Shown here piece after piece: positions 54,230-63,882 of a DNA stretch of 64,000 nucleotides. Origin of the DNA: Kalaharituber pfeilii (Eukaryota > Ascomycota > Pezizomycetes > Pezizales > Pezizaceae). Both the position numbers and the translations under genes were made by a program. Under the pieces are notes generated by a model, which ran no database searches, was not told the origin of the DNA, and saw only the letters and a list, made by a program, of their open reading frames with translations. Positions within the stretch are counted from its first letter, which is position 1; each line of letters starts with the position of its first letter. The stretch lies in assembly GCA_015179045.1 (NCBI GenBank), contig WHUZ01000022.1, forward strand, positions 186,001 to 250,000, in the 5' to 3' direction.

Positions 54230-54260
<31 letters not shown>
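54189..54260 (+). mobile_element. LINE-A 3' tail insertion
   Basis: AAGACCCTCGCCATAGCCC…GCGAGTATTGATA and A(31). 12-bp TSD TATGGTGATATT at 54177-54188 and 54261-54272. Confidence 0.93.
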
Positions 54261-54263
<3 letters not shown>

Positions 54264-54272
54264 GGTGATATT

Positions 54273-55893
54273 TGAAATATGGGTTTATACTTGTGACTTT
54301 GGGATCTCGGTGGATGAGTGACCCTCTCAGGTGTTGTGTGTCCGGCTGAGGTTTCCGGAGAGGTTCGCGTTTGAAGCGTAGAGTGCGGGCTTCTACCCTG
54401 TCCTGCTCGCCGGCCACAAACGTTTGGATACTCTCCAGATTGGTAATGCCTTCAACGATGTCTCGCCTGGTGCCCCAGGGTGCTCCGGAAATGTCTCTGG
54501 CCACCGTGTACTGCCACCTTTCTAGTTGTCTCATTTTGTGTTCTGGTGGGGAGCCTTTGGCGTAATCCGCCCAGGCCCAGCTTCCATATGTGGCGATGTT
54601 TCTGGCTATGCTGGTATACAGTTGTCTTCTCTTGGCTGGGGGGAGTTGTGTTAGGCGGGTCGCTACCCTCCAGGCTGCTTTCCCTAGGTTGAGACGTTTC
54701 CCGAAGTGGTCATTGAATTTCATCTCCCAGTCGACTTGTAGTCCGACCAGTCGGTAGCTCGGGCTCTTGACGCCTATGATGAGCGTTTCAGCCTTCTTGG
54801 GATCCAACTCGAAGCCCTCTTGGTTAGCCTCTGCTTCCAGCTTTTGTCGGTGGGCGATGATATTTCTTCTTAGTTGTCTCATGGACTTGTGGGATATCAC
54901 GCAGTGAAAGTCGTCGACATATGACCGGGTGAATTGTCGCTCCTCAGCCTTTTCCGCCACCGGGGCTACTCCTACCAGGAACAGTACCGGAGATAGGGGT
55001 GAACCTTGGCCCTTGGCACAGACGGCAGCCGCATGGACGGTATCACAGGCGCAGGGGTAGTACAACAGAACACAGACACAGACTCCTCCTTCTACCTCGG
55101 ACATAGGAGCACGGTGAATGACGGCGAGCTGATAGCCATAGATACCCCCGGGGAACTCCTGATACTCACGGACTCCAGGACAGCAATAGCCAAACTGCAA
55201 AGCATAGCCAGAGGGGACCCAACCCTCGACGGTTCAGCACAAGCTGTCAGGGAGAGATGGGAAGCCAGAACCGCAAACGGAGATCACGACCTGGCCATCC
55301 TTTGGATCAAAGCACACGTCGGGATCTCAGGCAATACCAAAGCAGACAAGGCCGCGAAGGTCGGCACCGCCCTTCAATACCAGGACGAAATCGTCACCGA
55401 GGCGGGCATACGACAACAAACGAGAGCCAACAGAGCAGAGGAGAGAGATCGCCTGAAGCTCGCGTATCCACCACTACAAAGGCTAGGGAGAAGACATCTG
55501 ACGGCCACCTTGGCAGGCATACTAGGAAACAAGGGGCTCAGGGAATGGAGATACAAGATAGGGAAGGCAGACTCGCCCGAATGCCGATGGTGCGGATGGG
55601 CACCGGAAAACCTGAGCCACATCACGACGGCCTGCTCGGCATGGAAGAAAAGAATACCTGGAGGAATAGCGGACCTGAAGACGCCGCCGAAGACAAGGGG
55701 GAAGGGAGAGGGGGAGGAAGGGGACTTTTTGACGGAAATCTTGACATGGGCGGGGCAGGACTAGCGGATTATCATGCCAACGTGACTTTAATATTTCCTA
55801 TTTTCTCACCTATATGTATTTACTTAAACCTCGCCATAGCCTTTCAGGCGGCATCCGAGTAATGATATAAAAAAAAATAAAAAAAAATAAAAA
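54273..55893 (+). mobile_element. LINE-A with inverted 5' half (twin priming)
   Basis: The 5' half (54273-about 55012) codes on the minus strand for RT: GQGSPLSPVLFLVGVAP, the catalytic RSYVDDF box, ELDPKKAETLIIG and the thumb/connection region. The 3' half (from 55009) codes on the plus strand for RNase H: LGTDGSRMDG, NDGELIAI, LILTDSRTAI, KAHVGISGNTKADKAAKVG, then the zinc motif CRWCGWAPENLSHITTAC and stop at 55764. 3' UTR, hairpin and A-rich tail follow. Both frames are long and open, so the rearrangement is recent. The junction shares CCTTGGC-type microhomology. Outer TSD not found. Confidence 0.88.
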
Positions 55894-55938
55894 TTTCACC
55901 TACAGAAGATTTTATTATATTTCGTTATTTCCTATGCA

Positions 55939-56429
55939 TTTTTTTTTTTTTAGAATCATTACTTGTATGCCGCCCTATGGGCTATGACGAGATAAAATAG
56001 AAAGGATATACAGAAAATAACAGAGAGAAAAAAAGATATCACAAGCACTATAGCAGACTAAACCCCGGCATTATCTCTCTATCCACTTCATCAGCTCCGT
56101 CATACACGCCTTGATGGAACTACAGGGGGAAGACGGGTAAACGGGACAACATAATCCTCCTTCCACTTTATTATTCTCATTCTCTCCTGTGTACTCCTTC
56201 TATTTTCTTATTTCCACTTCCTCCTGATTACTAGGGATTGACGGGGACCTTTTTACTTATTTTACTTACTTTCACTTTCACTTTATGTACTTAACCAGAC
56301 CTCGCCATAGCCCACAGGGCGGCATGCGAGTAATGATATAAAAAAAACTAAAAAATAAAAAAAAAAAATAATCAGCTCCGTCACTGAGTCCCCTTCTCTT
56401 GGTCTTGCCTCCAGACTCTTATGAAGTTA
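55939..56429 (-). mobile_element. LINE-A 3' copy, host of nested insertion
   Basis: T-run, reverse hairpin (CTCGTCATAGCCCATAGGGC), 3' UTR and the end of the coding frame (KRRGLSD…-type segment near 56390). Split by 56103-56370. Confidence 0.8.
56103..56370 (+). mobile_element. 268-bp LINE-A 3' fragment, nested
   Basis: 3' UTR, CTCGCCATAGCCCACAGGGC hairpin and A-rich tail. 13-bp TSD ATCAGCTCCGTCA at 56090-56102 and 56371-56383. Confidence 0.92.
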
Positions 56430-56442
56430 TCTCACCTTTGCC

Positions 56443-56588
56443 TAAGCCTGGCTCCGGGCTTTGAGGGTGCAAACCCAGGGGCCCTACCATCACGCGAGTA
56501 ATGATAATTAAAAAAAAAAAAAAAAAGGGGGCCCTACAATGGCGAATAGTTGCAAGCGGGGTCACGTAATTTAAAAAAAAAAAAAAAG
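56443..56588 (+). mobile_element. LINE-B tail inserted in an older LINE-A tail
   Basis: TAAGCCTGGCTCCGGGCTTT module, GGGGCCCTACAATGGC hairpin and A-run. 13-bp TSD TCTC(A/G)CCTTTGCC at 56430-56442 and 56589-56601. Itself interrupted by 56491-56527. Confidence 0.9.
56491..56527 (+). mobile_element. Ultra-short LINE-A insertion (37 bp)
   Basis: CACGCGAGTAATGATAATT and A-run only. 13-bp TSD GGGGCCCTAC(C/A)AT at 56478-56490 and 56528-56540, inside the LINE-B tail. Confidence 0.92.
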
Positions 56589-56621
56589 TCTCGCCTTTGC
56601 CCCCTAGGCGGAACGCGAGCA

Positions 56622-56653
<32 letters not shown>
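56589..56653 (+). mobile_element. Older LINE-A tail, host of the LINE-B tail
   Basis: TCTCGCCTTTGCCCCCTAGG, CGGAACGCGAGCATCT and A-run of about 30. The hairpin is interrupted by the LINE-B insertion. Confidence 0.8.
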
Positions 56654-56657
<4 letters not shown>

Positions 56658-56659
56658 GT

Positions 56660-57327
56660 TATGTTTTTCTGGTGGCGTGTCCTTGACCCTGACCAAAGTT
56701 AACGTACACTCAATCAAGATGCGCTCATACCTCGCAATTGACGGCTCTTGTTATCTGGTTCTAAGTGCAAGGTTGTACCGCTGAGAAGCGCTCAAGCTCT
56801 GACCTCTCCCAGCTTTTTGTACGAATGATGGAAACTGTGAAAGTGATGTAGCGCAAGGCCCTCACGCTCGAGGCGCAAGAGCAGGTGCAATGGCTCAATC
56901 AGAAACAAATGTTCCAACTAGATTACTATACACGACCGTGTTGCATCTGAAGGATCGCTTGTATGGTTCATGCCGCAATCTAGTCTTCAACTCCATCGCT
57001 AGCCGTCGTAGCCGATATCTAAATACCCTCTTTGCCAATTGCTTACTCATCTGGTTTGATTGTTTCAAACAACTTATAACCATCGTAATCAAAAAATCGC
57101 CCAAAATCCCTGCAGTCTTCCTTCAGGTAAATGTGTGCTACTTGATGCACTGTATCCGCTGCATTCACTTTAACGTTGACAGTCGCATGAAGTCTTGGAT
57201 CGCTTGATGTATGTTTCGAATCCCTATTGCCCTCATTTAGAATTAGTTACGCGGTGGCTCGACAGGTGAGGTCAATCTTACGTTATCGACATAATGCTGA
57301 ACTTATTGAAGCGGCATGCGAATATTG

Positions 57328-57363
<36 letters not shown>

Positions 57364-57590
57364 TATTGAAGTCAGCTTCTTTTGCTACTTCTTCACATGC
57401 CTTCATGATCTGGTTGGCTAAGTTTTTTGTCCTTCGATTTGTTTCGTTTCCAGGAGACTGTTGGAGCCATAACTGCTGTTCGTTAGACATTATCATATCC
57501 CCATTACATAATTTGGTATATAGATTGTTTTCACACGAAGCACTACCTACTAATAGATACGTATAGAGCTTGGGAAATAGAGCTTAAGAG
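56660..57590 (-). pseudogene. Family X copy 3 (unknown, interrupted)
   Basis: Best-preserved first exon: ATG near 57490 (an in-frame upstream ATG at 57496), MSNEQQLWLQQSPGNETN through KNLANQIMKACEEVAKEADF, interrupted after DFNKF by a 47-bp retroposon. The second-exon region keeps HATVNVKVNAADTVHQVAHI and DFGRFFDYDGYKLFE. Stops appear downstream relative to copy 1. Function unknown. Confidence 0.6.
57312..57358 (+). mobile_element. Ultra-short LINE-A insertion
   Basis: CGGCATGCGAATATTGATA and A-run of about 28. Perfect 13-bp TSD GAACTTATTGAAG at 57299-57311 and 57359-57371. Confidence 0.93.
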
Positions 57591-58346
57591 CAGGTAATAA
57601 AAGTGCAGATCGAGTGAAGAATGCAGGAGCACCACCTGCTGCCAGAAACTTAGTAGGCCCAGTTAAAAGGGCTGAAAGATTGTCGTTGTCTTGAAATATC
57701 ATTTTTGTAAGCTGTTTGCTGCAGGATGTAGTAAAGGGCCCGTCAATACGCAATATATGATCTCTGAAGAGAAAAAGGACATGGGTGTGGGGATGTGAAG
57801 CAACTGTGATGGACGTTAGAGCGCAACACACCAGCTTCCAGCTGATTGTGAAGTCGACAGACGTTCCGGTTAACAGACACCGTATAACCCCGACCAAGGC
57901 GCAAGATAGATCGCAGCAATTTGAGTGGGGCCACTGGAGGAATTGCGCTCTCCCGGTGTCGTCCGGAGCGGAGCCGGATCACGGCTTTGAGTAGCGAGGA
58001 AGCTGGTGCATGTCACTCACCTGTGCGCGAGTCTAACTGCCTCTACCTAGGAGATTGAAATGAACCGAAAGTTGCCGCGAGAAAGTATAGCAATATATGC
58101 CAAACACAAGAAGACCACGGTGGTCTCTCCAGAGTCCATAGATAAAGAGAGTGGTAGAGAAAGAGAGGGGCGGAGAAAGAGAGGTTCATTTGATGCCGAT
58201 GATGCCTCAAACATTAGCTTTCCGAGACGGGTATCCCTTTTCAAGATAGTATAACGTACTAATGAGGGGCTCAAAGGGTAGAAATGCCACTAGGCATAGG
58301 CAAGGGCATGGATTGCAACTCGATGGGTGTAGTTACCAGCACTTGG
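57591..58346. other. Gene-free stretch with minus-strand ORF
   Basis: A 115-codon minus-strand frame (57550-57897, includes HVLFLFRDHILRIDGPFTTS) has a diverged, LINE-split counterpart around 52500-53230. Possibly a relic of a repeated gene. A further minus frame at 58047-58274 is unsupported. Confidence 0.4.
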
Positions 58347-58356
58347 TTCTGAAGGG

Positions 58357-58406
58357 TTTTTTTTTTTTTTTTTTTTTTTAGTATCATTACTCGCGTGCCG
58401 CCCTAA
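58357..58406 (-). mobile_element. Short LINE-A tail (half hairpin)
   Basis: Poly(T), AGTATCATTACTCGCGTGCC, GCCCTAA only. 10-bp TSD TTCTGAAGGG at 58347-58356 and 58407-58416. Confidence 0.9.
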
Positions 58407-58416
58407 TTCTGAAGGG

Positions 58417-58950
58417 AGCGGAAGACAAGCGGAGGGCGTAAGGTGCAACGGCGCAAGCCACAGTGGCCTGGGCCTCCAAAGGGGGTATATAGGCCGTCTG
58501 AGCCTCAAGAGTCAGAAACGAGGCCAGAAAACCCTCATGGGAGGGGAGACTCCGCTGTAGCTTGTCCCATAGAGCGAGGTAGCGAGACTGACTTGGCTCG
58601 TCTGCGCAGCAATTTGGGCAGGTGGGCGAGCGGAAAGGGCTTCGGAGCTGGAGGTTCAAGATAGTGGAGGCGCAGTGGCCAGCGTGCAGATGGTGCGGAG
58701 GGGGAAGAACAGACCGGTCAGCATGTCCTACGAGGGCGCAGTTCTAGAGTGGGGCGAGAGAGACGGCCGGAAGGGGGAGAGGCGCTGAAAAAACCTTCCG
58801 AGAGCGGGGAGGAGGGGGGGAATCCTTGCTGAACTTGCCGAATTGGGTTGAGAGGCAAAGGGGGAATTATCCTTTTGGCCTTATCGCCGCTATCTCCTTT
58901 GTACTTAGTCTCATTGTGGCTTCTATGGCGGCTTATGAGTAAGGACAACC
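58417..58950 (+). pseudogene. Decayed LINE-A copy
   Basis: Frame fragments LRSNLGRWASGKGFGAW and WPACRWCGGGRTDRSAC match the C-terminal LINE-A region. A decayed tail lies near 58925 (CTTCTATGGCGGCTTATGAG, TAAGGA). No poly(A). Confidence 0.65.
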
Positions 58951-59333
58951 CTGGGAATTCAAATGGTTGCGTCGCCGCCAAGGTGCGGAAGTCTGCGTCT
59001 CGGCCAATTCCGCTCACCATTTCTTTTTCGAGAGCTGAGTTGCGGACCTGCATACGTTTTCCTCCTAGGAAAAACTGTTGACTGCGCAATGGGTCCACCA
59101 CGGACTGGCCAAAAGACTTGGAGGAACACGTGGAAAACGTGGAAAATCAAGAAAATGGAGTGTAAGGCAAATAATATAAACCAGCATGGACGTTTGTTGT
59201 GGTGCGCGAACACAGGAATGGAGTATTCCGCCATTCCACGTATGAAACATCAAATTCGAACTCTACCTTCGCAACTATCTCAGCAGTGTACCTTTTTCCA
59301 ATTGTGAAATTGATATTATACCTTGCCCATATA
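58951..59333. other. Gene-free stretch
   Basis: Nothing recognised. Confidence 0.3.
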
Positions 59334-59343
59334 CTTACAGCAA

Positions 59344-59445
59344 ACTTAGCGACATACCTGTGATCGTTTTTAGTTCATATCGTTAATTTCCCTTCTTCAT
59401 GTAACTAAACATGGCCATAGCCCCTACGGCGGCACGCGGTTAATG

Positions 59446-59489
<44 letters not shown>
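59344..59489 (+). mobile_element. 146-bp LINE-A 3' fragment
   Basis: 3' UTR, CATGTAACTAAACATGGCC, hairpin GGCACGCGGTTAATGATA and A(39). 10-bp TSD CTTACAGCAA at 59334-59343 and 59490-59499. Confidence 0.9.
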
Positions 59490-59727
59490 CTTACAGCAAC
59501 GGGGACAAGTGCGGGTCAGGGCGGTCTTGTTGAGAGCCACATTATGGTGTCACTACATTATAGTGCGGCTGTGCCAGGTCCCGAAATCAGGAATATCTAC
59601 GCATATGCATAGTATAAGTAAGGCCGAGCTGAGAAACGAGCAATGAATCCAACAGGCCATAATCTGCATTGAACTGAAACCGCCTGGACCGGTCTAGGCC
59701 GGTTTTCTCAGCGGCCTGGACCGGCCT

Positions 59728-59976
59728 TTTTTTTTTTTTTTTTTTTTTTTAACATTACGAAACCCCGCTTGCAGCGCTAAGCCATGGCACGGTCCCTGGC
59801 AAGCCGGAGACAGGCTTAACAAAGAAAGTACTACATACAATCCCCGTTCCACCTCCCCCTCTCCCCCTTCTAGAACCTGATTCCAGAACCTTCCGGACGT
59901 TCTTCTGGTTTCTGCATCGAGAAGGCTCCCCTATTCCACTCCATGACTTCTCCTTCCCATATCTCTCCACCTCTCT
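59728..59976 (-). mobile_element. 249-bp LINE-B 3' fragment
   Basis: Poly(T), AACATTACGAAACCCCGC, reverse hairpin, GGCTT module and 3' UTR. 14-bp TSD GCCTGGACCGGCCT at 59714-59727 and 59977-59990, nested in the long-TIR element. Confidence 0.93.
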
Positions 59977-60013
59977 GCCTGGACCGGCCTGATCCACATG
60001 AATCAGGCCAACC

Positions 60014-60046
60014 GCCATAGCCCATAGGGCGGCATGCGATTAATGA

Positions 60047-60078
<32 letters not shown>
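60014..60078 (+). mobile_element. LINE-A 3' tail insertion (GCGAT)
   Basis: GCCATAGCCCATAGGGCGGC, ATGCGATTAATGATATA and A(29). TSD TC(A/T)GGCCAACC at 60003-60013 and 60079-60089. Confidence 0.88.
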
Positions 60079-60083
<5 letters not shown>

Positions 60084-60890
60084 CCAACCAGGCCAATCAG
60101 GCAGGTTCAGGCCAACCAGGCCCGTCCAGGCCATTCAGGCAGGTTCAAGCCAATTAAACGAACCAATCCACAGCTATCCAGGTGAATTGAGGCCAGCGTT
60201 TACCAGATTGTTTGAGTATTTAAATGAGTAGAATCTCCCGTATATCTAGAATTTTAAACAACAGTGGTCTACGACTTTCGTCCAGTATGCATCGCACTCT
60301 ATATATACTAAGAAATATTTCAGAAATGATGGACCTTCCAGATAATACAACAGACAGGACTCAATTCCTTCGATGATGATACCTCATGCGCAACTGTCAA
60401 TTACGGATAGTGGAAATATCCAGGACTATTGAAATCTAATTCACCTGGGTTAAATTCTAGAATCGGTTGAATTTACGTAAATGGCCTGATTGGCCTGGAC
60501 CGGTTCAGGCGGTTTCAGTCCAATGCAGATCATGGCCTGTTGGATTCATTGCTCATTTCTTAGCTCGGCCTTACTAATACTATGCATATGCGTAGATATT
60601 CCTGATTTCGGGACCTGGCACAGCCGCACTATAATGGAGTGACACCACGAACGAGGCTGGGTTTTAGAGACAAGTGCTTGTGTTGAATACGAAAAAAATG
60701 GCCCCATCGCGTGAATAAAACCGGCCACAATCTACGCCGCATAACATTGAATTGCTTCAAATCTTTGCACCTTACGACGCCCCATCAACTACTTTTCTCG
60801 CAATAATCACAGTTGTGTTCTCTTGTGCATATTGACCTAAATACTAAATCTTGGGGTTAATAGTTAGCGACTACTGCCCACGAACACCCA

Positions 60891-63160
60891 ATGCTAGTGC
60901 GTTTCAGGCGGTACCTCTCCCTCTGTCCACATGCCTATGGCACAAAATATCAATCCACTTCGTTATCTGATGTTTGCTCGTACGAACTTACTGGGGCCTC
61001 AAAGGGTCAATCTTCAAATAATATCCCTGGTGCTGCGCTTCTGAATACTGCATCCCCAATCAATATCTCGTCTCAACTTACTCAAATCTCGGACCTCAAA
61101 CCCACCTACATTATCTTGAAAGATGATATTTCGCCCACAGATGGGATTATGCTCTTGGGACGTGTTGTTATGGATGTGAAGGCACCACTGGACGGATATG
61201 CGCCACGAGAGGTCGTTCGAGACGCAAGGATAGGCAGCAATTTGAACTACCAGAAATCCGAACTCTCTAGCGATTCAAGTCACGAGAGCGAAGCGTCTGC
61301 CAAACAGGATTTCAGGATAGATCCCTCGGTTAAGATCTTTCACGACCTTCCGTTGAGAGTGTCCGACTCGGCATCGGCGACGTTATTCCATCGTTCAAGA
61401 TATTCAAATGCATGTAAAACTATGCTTACAGGAGTCCTTGGCATCAATTGGCAATCAAATACGGCTTGGCATCAGACGTACAAGTTGGAAAGTAAGATGA
61501 TTCGTACGGTGAAGTTGGACCAGCATCGGATAGTATGGGAGGCATTGATGGACAAAGACAGCCCTTATAGGTGGGAAATAATGAAGGTCATGAAATCAGG
61601 TTATGCTGTTAAAGGGAGGTTATTTTTTGTGGTCGGAGTTAAGATTGCAAGGGATGCTGAGGTGGAGATAGGTATTGAGGGAAGGACCGCGAAAGGTGTA
61701 CGGATTGGAGTAGATTTGGGACAAGGAACGGGAGGAATTTGTAGCGGATTCGGAGAGAACAAATTGAACATGGCTGTGGAAGTAACGAACGGTGGAGAGA
61801 GTGGTGGGAAGGGAGGAAGGAAAGGCTGGACGGAGATAGGATATTTGCTGTGGAGTATAGGGAGGTGAAGGTGAAGATGAAGTTGGAGATAGGTAGAGGT
61901 ACAAAAGGGAAAAACAGAATCAAAATTGGAGATGGAGAAAAGAGAGACGACCATCATATGGTCTCGGGGACAGATTCGGGGACAGATTCGGGGACAGATT
62001 CTGGGGTTGATGACTGCCTTACGTGCACCGGATCCTCTCCAAGCAGACTCTCGGAATTCTCGGAACAGGGAAAGTCATGGCGGCGACCCAGAGAGCAAGA
62101 ACCACAGCACGAGTCAAATTCCGCTGCTCTGAATGGTGAAATCTTGCAGTATCGAGGTGATAATAGCTATCAAGAAATGCTCAGGAAGATGGTGGAGCAG
62201 CAAGCAAAAAAGCTACTAGAACTGAAACGGAAACAAGAAATCTTCGAAGGCCTTCGTGTAGCCGAATGTCTCTCCAGGCTGATCACACCATTATCGGCAC
62301 GATCACCGCAGGGCAAGGCCCTTCACCATTTGTTGCACGCATATGAGCCCCCCGTTGACAAATTTCCAGATGAACGTCTACAGGCCGAAGGGAAATGCAA
62401 GCAACCGCCGCCAGCTGATCAAGTGCATGAAATAACGGAGTTGCAACCAATCGAAGAGTCGTGTAGGACAATCGAGTGGGATAACCGAATGGAAGAAAGA
62501 GAAAGAATCAAAAGAGTAAGAAGAAGAAGAAGAAGAGTAAGAGGAAGCAGAAAAGTAAAGAAAAATAAAGCCATGTTCACACCTACAGTGTCACACACTT
62601 GGGAGACCATTTCTTCTCGTTCTAGTTCTAAAGGCGCGCTATATCCAGGGCCTTGCAACGGGAGTTACCAACATTATCTGGACGGTAAGGTGAATGAACA
62701 CCATGGTGATGGCCAATATCACTCGGTCTGTGAGAAAGATGACAAAGAGGATGCGTGCAGTGGGTCTGACTCTGAGCTTTGCTACGGAAGCTACCAGTAC
62801 GAATCGGAGGATGAGGATGGTTCTCAGAATGCTCCTGCATCTTACTTGAAAAAACTTATCCTTCCGCATCTTCGCTCAGTGTTTAGCTCGGAGGATTCGA
62901 ACCACTCCAACGATGCGAGCAGTGAGTTAGAATCTGGCCTTTGCTATGGGGATTACGAGAGTAACTCGGACAGTGAATCTAAGTCTTCTCCTTCTCCTGC
63001 ATCTTACTCGAAAATCGTTGGGTCTCCGCGTTGCCCCTTGGCTAGTAACTGTCGGAATTTAAATGACGGGGAGGATGCTTTTGATGGGGAGGAAGATGAG
63101 GTGGACTTTGAGCTGGAGCTGGGAGAAGAGGTATATGTGGAAGAGCTGGATTCGCTTTAG
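60891..63160 (+). CDS. Uncharacterised fungal protein, apparent frameshift
   Basis: Two open frames overlap: 60891-61868 (325 codons) and 61850-63160 (436 codons, opening upstream of 61850). The first holds TYIILKDDISPTDGIMLLGR near residue 75 and RLFFVVGVKIARDAEVEIGI near residue 245; the second continues at once with GDRIFAVEYREVKVKMKLEI. From memory, a G-x-K-I-A segment followed by FAxxYR is an ordered pair in a widespread uncharacterised fungal family, so I infer one gene with a +1 shift near 61825-61840; no GT–AG intron restores the frame. Downstream: a 12-bp tandem repeat (GGGGACAGATTC, SGTDSGTDSGTDSGVD), a Lys/Arg-rich stretch near 62500-62565, and three imperfect acidic repeats (ELCYGSYQYESEDED; GLCYGDYESNSDSES). 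C-terminus very acidic. No signal peptide or obvious membrane segment. Function unknown. Confidence 0.55.
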
Positions 63161-63439
63161 TGGTGAGTGGATAAATCGAATTGTAGTAGATAGTCAACGT
63201 GGAGCATTTCGTTGGATATATAAGGGGGAGAACACTAAAAAGTACAATTGCACGGGCGTTTTGTCATTATTACACCTCACCGGCGCTCAACTGTCATGAA
63301 TAAAAACTTTCTCAATTATGGCACGAGGGAGTCACGACTCTACTTAGCCGGACCACACGAGGTCAGCGAATGACATTAATGACCCCGAGTTCACATCTGG
63401 AGAGCAGAGAGCATGCCTGAGGGAACCGTCAGAGGAAGG
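63161..63439. other. 3' flank
   Basis: TATATAAG at about 63216; no gene recognised downstream of it. Confidence 0.3.
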
Positions 63440-63874
63440 AAATACGCAACTGAGGATGGTGAGGGCTGAAATTGTGCGTGAGGTGCCAAGAACGGAGTAT
63501 AGCTCCCTTATCAAGGCCGAGATGTATACAAAAGTGAGAGTCAATGAGACAGCAAGCGAAGGAAACAGACAGGCTGTGCCTTGAATATCGTCTCTGGAGC
63601 TTAACTCGGACACGAGGCTTGGGGGGGCGTACTGCCACAGGGGCCTGAGTGCGTGAAGACATAAGAGAGGAAACGTGGTTCTGTAGGTAGTCCGGAGGAG
63701 ACGACGGCACACGCATGTAGGGTGGCGCAGTAAAACAGGGAAGTCATCATGTACGGCAACGAAACGCTCAAGAATCCGAATATATTGAGCTGCCAAGCTA
63801 AAGGGACAGAAGAGGAGAAAGACCGGGAGAAACAGCGAGCCCAGTACTTCTTCAACCTTTCTTTTTTTCATTGC
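63440..63874 (+). pseudogene. Decayed LINE-A copy
   Basis: Frame-broken counterparts of the RNase H end, LGG…CHRGLSA (compare LAGILGNKGLREW) and the zinc region SGGDDGTRM/EETTAHA near 63690-63720. No tail. Confidence 0.5.
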
Positions 63875-63882
63875 AGTATGTC

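Larger units (their letters stand above)
59546..60646. mobile_element. DNA element with ~150-bp TIRs
   Basis: Left 59546-59698 (GGTGTCACTACATTATAGTG … ACCGCCTGGACCGG) is repeated inverted at 60494-60646 with few differences; a roughly 70-nt insertion near the right terminus is not seen. The core holds GGCCAACCAGGCC-type subrepeats. No transposase frame; TSD not identified. Carries two nested LINE insertions. Confidence 0.8.

Noticed and set aside
54187..55200. 337-codon minus-strand frame taken as one reverse transcriptase
   Set aside because: Only the part up to about 55012 is RT; the N-terminal ~65 codons are antisense to the RNase H frame across an inversion junction.
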